A stretch of 64,000 nt of DNA from Rhypophila decipiens (Eukaryota > Ascomycota > Sordariomycetes > Sordariales > Naviculisporaceae). The notes beneath the pieces are model-generated. The model was not told the origin of the DNA. It searched no databases and was given only the letters and a program-made list of their open reading frames with translations. Position 1 is the first letter of the stretch, and each line of letters opens with the position of its first letter. The DNA lies in the NCBI GenBank assembly GCA_033297075.1, contig MU858073.1, positions 1-64,000 of the forward strand. The letters run 5' to 3'. The translations under genes and the position numbers were made by a program. This document shows positions 59,277 through 64,000 of this stretch, piece by piece.

Positions 59277-60309
59277 ATGCCAATTTTTGGCTATTCAGCT
59301 GTCCAGGCTTCAGTTTTTTGGGGAGCTTTGGGCTTCGGAGGGCTCGTGGCCGTGGGTGTCGGCCAGTTTGTTGTCCGGCGTTGGCGCGATGAGGCCGAGC
59401 TTAAACCTACTCTGCCCAAAGCGCAATATATCACCCAGGATACCGAGGATTCTCTCCAGTTGAACACTCTGGAAAGTCTACTTGGTCACTACAGTTTCTT
59501 GATCCGGGATATTTCAGCCAAGATCATCTGCGATAGGGCCATCAACGATGGGTCTTCCCTCGAGATATTGCTGTGGGGCATCACCAACCCGGACTACAAC
59601 GAGCGCTTGAAGAATTTGAAGGCTCTTGCCATCACCACATGTCCAGGTGAGTCTCAAATCCCAAATTTTGCAAGAAGCTGTTGGAGCTTACGATCGCCTT
59701 ACAGAGAGCCTCAAGCAACTCCACTGCTGGAAAGCATACACAGCCCTGGTGAGGTCATTGGAACTCTCTCTTGACCCAGAGCAGCCACCGCTCGACGACC
59801 CCGATTGGGACGAGTGCCAGCTTCGTGATATAACAGAGAAGCTCTGTCTCATGTTCATAAGCCAACTCATCGGAAATTACAAGCCCGACCTCCTCATCAA
59901 AGCGAAGTTTGTCGAGAAATGGCTGGCAAAGCAAAACTGGGGTCCCGAGGAAAAGAGGGCAGAAAACTTTATCCAGTATATGCGACACAAGAGCAACCGT
60001 ATCACTGACATAGTGCACATCGTTCGTGAGACCACCCTGGGACAAGAAGCGCTGATCAACGCCGGCCTCTTTCACCGGGACCGCGATAATGAGCTCGTGG
60101 ATGAAGGGACCATGATGGGAAATGCATCAGACAGGTTCGCATTCATACTCGATCTGTCGGTTGGGCGAGCCAGATCTGTCGAGCAAAGTGCCGAGGAGCA
60201 GCGTCTACGCCATCGACATCGCGAAGCTATGGTTTTGAATGATGGGAGTCGGCCATTCAACAGTGACGATATTTTCCAGCGCGAGCCTGAGCTCGGCTCG
60301 CCATCTTGA
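59277..60309 (+). CDS. Uncharacterised single-pass membrane-anchored protein
   Basis: Exons 59277-59646 and 59705-60309; 324 aa. The donor is a consensus gtgagt; the 58-bp intron with acceptor cttacag puts both frames together (ITTCP-ESLKQLHCWKAYTAL). One membrane helix near the N-terminus (VFWGALGFGGLVAVGVGQFVV, given as about residues 13-33) precedes a helical cytosolic or matrix domain with Trp-containing blocks (EILLWGITNPDYNERLKNL; FVEKWLAKQNWG). The C-terminus is Arg/Glu-rich and polar. I do not recognise the family. A closer acceptor at 59674 would keep a longer helix but needs a 28-bp intron, which is too short for fungi. The shared promoter with nop14 is its only contextual clue. Confidence 0.75.
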
Positions 60310-63169
60310 GGTATCGACTCATACCTTGAGTGAAGCTCATTATTGCCAAAACATCTACTCCAGCGGCACTTGAACAAGAACCGATGAGGGATATTGGGTC
60401 TCTCAGAACGCCTTATAGCTTCCGGGTGTGTGCCTGATGGGCTATATAGCCTCCCTGCCTACTAGTATGAAGCAACTGAGCTAACCGCAGCATGAGATAG
60501 GCGAGATCCAGTTGCTTTAATGGCAGGGATATAATCTATTCCAAACACACTGCACGGGCCGGAGAGTTGAGCCGGAAACCAGAACTGAAGTATGTTCACT
60601 GTTCCTGCCAAGGCCAGGTTCTGGCTTCCTTTAATGAGCAACGACGCAATACAAGCCCAATGTGTTGGCATCATGGATCTCCTGAAGCAAAAGTCCATGT
60701 CGGGACTCCGAAAACAAACTCGTCGGTTCCATCCAGCTTTCGAAGCCGTCATAGTCTCTGCCATGGGCTGCGAGTGGAAGCTCGTATTTGGGGAGGAAAT
60801 TGATCTCATGGGACGGGAAAGGCGCTGAGAGATCCGGTGCACGGGCATCTGGCCAAGTCTGATATCAGCGTGGAATATAGCAGACATGGGACGAATAATA
60901 AGCCGAATATTAAGAACAAATTATCCGGGTTTAGAGGTTCGGCAAGGAGAGTAACCAGCCGGTTATCTTGTGCAACCTGAATCTTGATGGGTGGGAAACC
61001 ACCCGCGGCACGGGTCATAGCTCCAAGTTTAGAACCACATGGAGAAGAGCACTTCTGAATAAAACACGGTACTTGTACGAAGTGTTGGGAATTTTTATTT
61101 TGTTCGGGATATTCACATCGTGGCCATTTTGCCTGCTAAATAAAATATATAGACTCGTCGACATATCGGAGTTGACATGTCACCAGCCGTGAAGTTCTGT
61201 GCTTGTCACACAAAACCGTTTATTTACTTTCTTCCCGATCGGGTGTGGCGTGGAATACCGGTATCCGGGAGCTAAGCCCAATGATGGGTTCTCCGCGCTA
61301 GCAGCAAATTGCTTGAACCCTGTCGAGATGCTTCACGTGGGCGGCTTTCCCAACTGCTGCAACGTCAGCGAATTTGATATGCAGACGCACAGCTTTGTGA
61401 CATGAGATCTTGTTTCCAAAGAACAAGAACCAGTGAATACCTCTCTCCCGTTGCTCAAGGTTGACTTGGCTGCGTATCGCAATCTCAATTGTACCGTTAG
61501 GTTTATCCCGTACCCGTCCCTGCCGGCTTGGAAATATTTCGGGTCAATACTCCGCAAAAGAAAAGAGAACCAGCGGTGGCTGGGGTTCTGGTTGAGTGTG
61601 GGGAAATCCCTTTAAACGGTACTAAGTCCAGGGTGTCGCATAAAACACTAACAGCAGATCTTTGAAGCTAGAGAGCGATAGGTAATGTACGATTGAGAAA
61701 ACTGACCGCGGCATTCTGGCGGTGAGGTTCATTAGCTTGACGATTTTGCTCAGCAGGTATTTTTGGTCTGGTCAGGGGGAAATAAAAATTCAAGATTGGC
61801 TCAGTTGGAGCTATCTGACGAGAGTTGAGTGGGTTTGCTGTCTTTGTTTTGTTTCGTTGCTCCCTGCGCTGGTGAGACTGTCGTCATTGTTTACATGCGT
61901 TGGCTCCTCTTCAGCTTGACATCTTGCAGCTGTAGCTTGCTCCAATCCACCAACACGTCCAACGACAGCACGAGATTGGAAGATTATACCCAAGATATCC
62001 ACTCTCTTGCAGGGCGGTTAACTAATATACCCAATAGATGATTCTGCCTTGAGGTCCGAATAGATGTAGACCCGAGAAATGAAACCATAGACCTGCTCGG
62101 TGCTAATTAGGGGTTGGGTATTGATATCAATTGGGCGATCTTGGGCTTCCGGTTTACGGTTTTGCAGCCGCCGATGCGGGGGCGGGACTGCTGTTGGATT
62201 GACAGCAGATTGACAACGGGACTGTGCCTGCTTGCTGCACTTCCAGACAGCTGTAGCTTTCATTTGGTGGTTGTATCGCTCTTTTTCAGAGGACAAGGGT
62301 TTCCGGCTCATTGATATTTTGCGGATGGCCCTACTTTCCCTTGGAATTTTTTACAACTCAACCTTCATTCATTTTTCGTCGGCAAGCACAACCTCTCTCC
62401 AGGGCAGGAAGTCTTTCAATCTTTTCTTGTCTTCCTTCTTCCATTTTGACGCGATACGTTGCCTGCCTATACGTCGAGATCTGAGCTTGGAGCATCCATT
62501 CTCATTTCCCGGCTCCGCCCCTCGTTTCCGCTGATCACCCTTCTGAAGCTTTCCTCTCGCACCACCTGATACGGGACACCACCATTTTTTGCCGCCATTT
62601 TCTTCGTCGCCCAATTACACCAGAGGTTCGGCTCGACCAAATTAAACACCTTTGATGAACGGAAGCTTCACAGAAACAGTACTCAAGAGCACGAATACAG
62701 AGAATCCCACCCGATCCTACGGCCTCTCCCGCGGTTGCATGTATTGGGGTTCTGGTTCTTAGCGGCCTGCATCCGTCCTGGAACATCCAGGCAAGAAAAC
62801 CAGTCACACAAAGGAGAGTATCTCGGACGTCGGAAGGGTTGCTACTTGGTTACCCGACCATTGAGATCTCCAAAGCTGCAGTTGTTTTGTTGTTGTGTGG
62901 TACTGCGCGGTCACGGTACCTGAGTTGAAGAGTGTGTCGGCGGCCCGAAACCAAGACCTTTTGTTGGGTAGGTGTGCCCCAGACAGGGCAAGCCTTCCGG
63001 AACGGACAGGCCTTGTCCCTCGCTAACAGGATAAGCGTAACGGCGAAAGGGTGCAGCGACAGCCCCTGTTTGGCTCGCTGTGGTGGGGTGTAAACAAGAA
63101 TCCTGACTTAGCACTTCCAGCCTTGGTACGTTCTAGGCTGGTGCCAGTGCGCCATAACGCGGACCCAAG
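60310..63169. other. 2.9 kb intergenic region
   Basis: No gene I can support. A 141-codon minus frame (60462-60887) and a 78-codon plus frame (60592-60828) overlap each other and both look mildly protein-like, so neither can be trusted. 62330-62560 is pyrimidine-rich and may belong to the leader of the next gene. No paired inverted repeats found. Confidence 0.45.
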
Positions 63170-64000
63170 ATGACCTCCACATCAACTTCTACCTACACAA
63201 CCACCACCAGGCATACGCTATCGAGACGACCTGGCGGCCGGGGACTAAGCGGTATCGCTACTGCATCGACGCCCAATCTGAATCAGCTCTATTCTGCTCA
63301 GTCGTCACATTCACGACTGGCACCTCCCTCGCTGGCGCGCAAGGCTTCCTTTGCCGCATTAACGCAAAATTCTCTGGCCTCTATTCCCGATGATAGCGAA
63401 GATTACGCCCTAAACTCCGTCCTGAGCAACGACAAGATGCCTCCCCCATTCACCCCGGGGAGGCTCGGTGCCGGCTCCGACAGCCTTGCGATCGGCGACA
63501 TTGTTGATGTTCCTGGAAACATGACGGGCACGGTCCGCTTTGTCGGATCTGTGGCCGGGCGCAAAGGCACATTTGCTGGCGTTGAGCTGCATCGAGACTT
63601 TGCCATGCGCGGCAAGAATAGTGGCGATGTCGATGGGTACGTTCTTGATCCCGGACTCTTCATCTGTCCCGTAGTTGCCAAAGCTGACATCATTTCCATT
63701 TGACAGTGTATTCTATTTCACGACGACAGTCCCTGGTGCAGGAATTTTCTTACCGTTATCAAAAGCCATCAAGCGAGAGTCTCCTGCCATGTCCGCCAGT
63801 TCGTTCCCACTCACACCCACCCTGCCGACCATCCCCGCCGGACTGAAAGTCGGGAATCAGAACTCGACCAACTTTACACCGCCCACCCCGTCCTTGCCCA
63901 AATTCAGCCAGTCAGTTGGACCTGGTCGCGCCCCAAGTCCAATAGGCAAGAAATCGACACGTACCTCGCTTCCCCGACCAGACTCGCCGGTGAGGAGGCT
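63170..64000 (+). CDS. CAP-Gly domain microtubule-binding protein, 5' part (CLIP-170- or p150Glued-like)
   Basis: Exons 63170-63636 and 63707 to beyond the right edge; about 253 residues visible. The 70-bp intron (gtacgt...tgacag) joins GDVDG to VFYFTTTVPGAG in the middle of the CAP-Gly domain. Residues 1-95 are Ser/Thr-rich (TSTSTSTYTTTTRHTLSRRPG). The CAP-Gly domain (about 105-180) has GTVRFVGSVAGRKGTFAGVEL and the GKNSG form of the GKNDG motif that grips tubulin and EB1 tails. A basic Ser/Pro-rich linker follows (TPPTPSLPKFSQSVGPG). CLIP-170/Tip1 and dynactin p150 both fit; the coiled-coil region that would decide lies outside the window. Confidence 0.88.

Noticed and set aside
59647..59674. 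28-bp intron alternative in the membrane-protein gene
   Set aside because: Below the usable size for fungal splicing; the 58-bp intron with the same donor keeps the frame.
60462..60887. 141-codon minus-strand frame and overlapping 78-codon plus frame
   Set aside because: The two contradict each other, neither has a domain, splice partner or clear codon bias.

Overview
The window reads as nuclear DNA of a filamentous ascomycete (Pezizomycotina). The signs are short GT-AG introns of about 50-85 bp with CTAAC/CTGAC-like branch sites, one to five coding exons per gene, no operons, and orthologues of typical mould housekeeping genes. Eurotiomycetes (Aspergillus/Onygenales-like) is the best guess from protein style, but the sequence alone does not fix the order or species. 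I resolved 17 protein-coding genes with exon boundaries; the last runs off the right edge.

Layout. 1-5.3 kb: an AT-rich, tRNA-promoter-like block, a TVP38/DedA Golgi membrane protein (+), and an orphan 536-residue protein (-) with three Cys-Pro motifs. 6.2-12.4 kb: a prolyl aminopeptidase (+), about 2.8 kb of decayed coding remnants, and a secreted type-B carboxylesterase (+). 13-20.8 kb: a BTB protein whose domain is split by an insert (-), and a HELQ/POLQ-type helicase (-). 20.8-27.5 kb: a gene-poor stretch with a Tc1/mariner-type MITE. 27.5-34.7 kb: the chromatin reader Snt2 (+) and cytosine deaminase (-). 35.0-35.5 kb: a non-autonomous transposon with an 8-bp target duplication and an internal tandem array. 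37-47.3 kb: Ydj1/Mas5 Hsp40 (+), Trm82 (-), ribosomal stalk protein P0 (+), mitochondrial MutS Msh1 (-). 48.3 kb: a hAT-like MITE. 49.7-60.3 kb: a novel acidic/basic protein with an 11-residue repeat (+), Ams1 alpha-mannosidase (+), Nop14 (-), and a single-pass membrane protein (+). 63.2 kb to the end: the start of a CAP-Gly microtubule plus-end protein (+).

The genes do not form one pathway. Loose themes are ribosome and tRNA maturation (Nop14, P0, Trm82), genome maintenance (helicase, Msh1), chromatin (Snt2), proteostasis (Ydj1, aminopeptidase) and carbohydrate turnover (Ams1). Nop14 and the membrane-protein gene share a 301-bp divergent promoter; Trm82 and P0 share one of 595 bp. No rRNA, convincing tRNA, CRISPR array or biosynthetic cluster was seen.

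The most unusual signals are: (1) three structurally complete non-autonomous DNA transposons with exact target-site duplications, one carrying a 12-13-copy array whose variable sites alternate between CA and TA, as repeat-induced point mutation would leave them; (2) an uncharacterised protein with Cys-Pro motifs resembling Hap1-type heme-responsive motifs; (3) a BTB domain split by about 165 residues that contain a CxxC-x7-CxxC knuckle; (4) a protein with Cys at an exact 11-residue spacing followed by a long Arg/Lys-rich helix.
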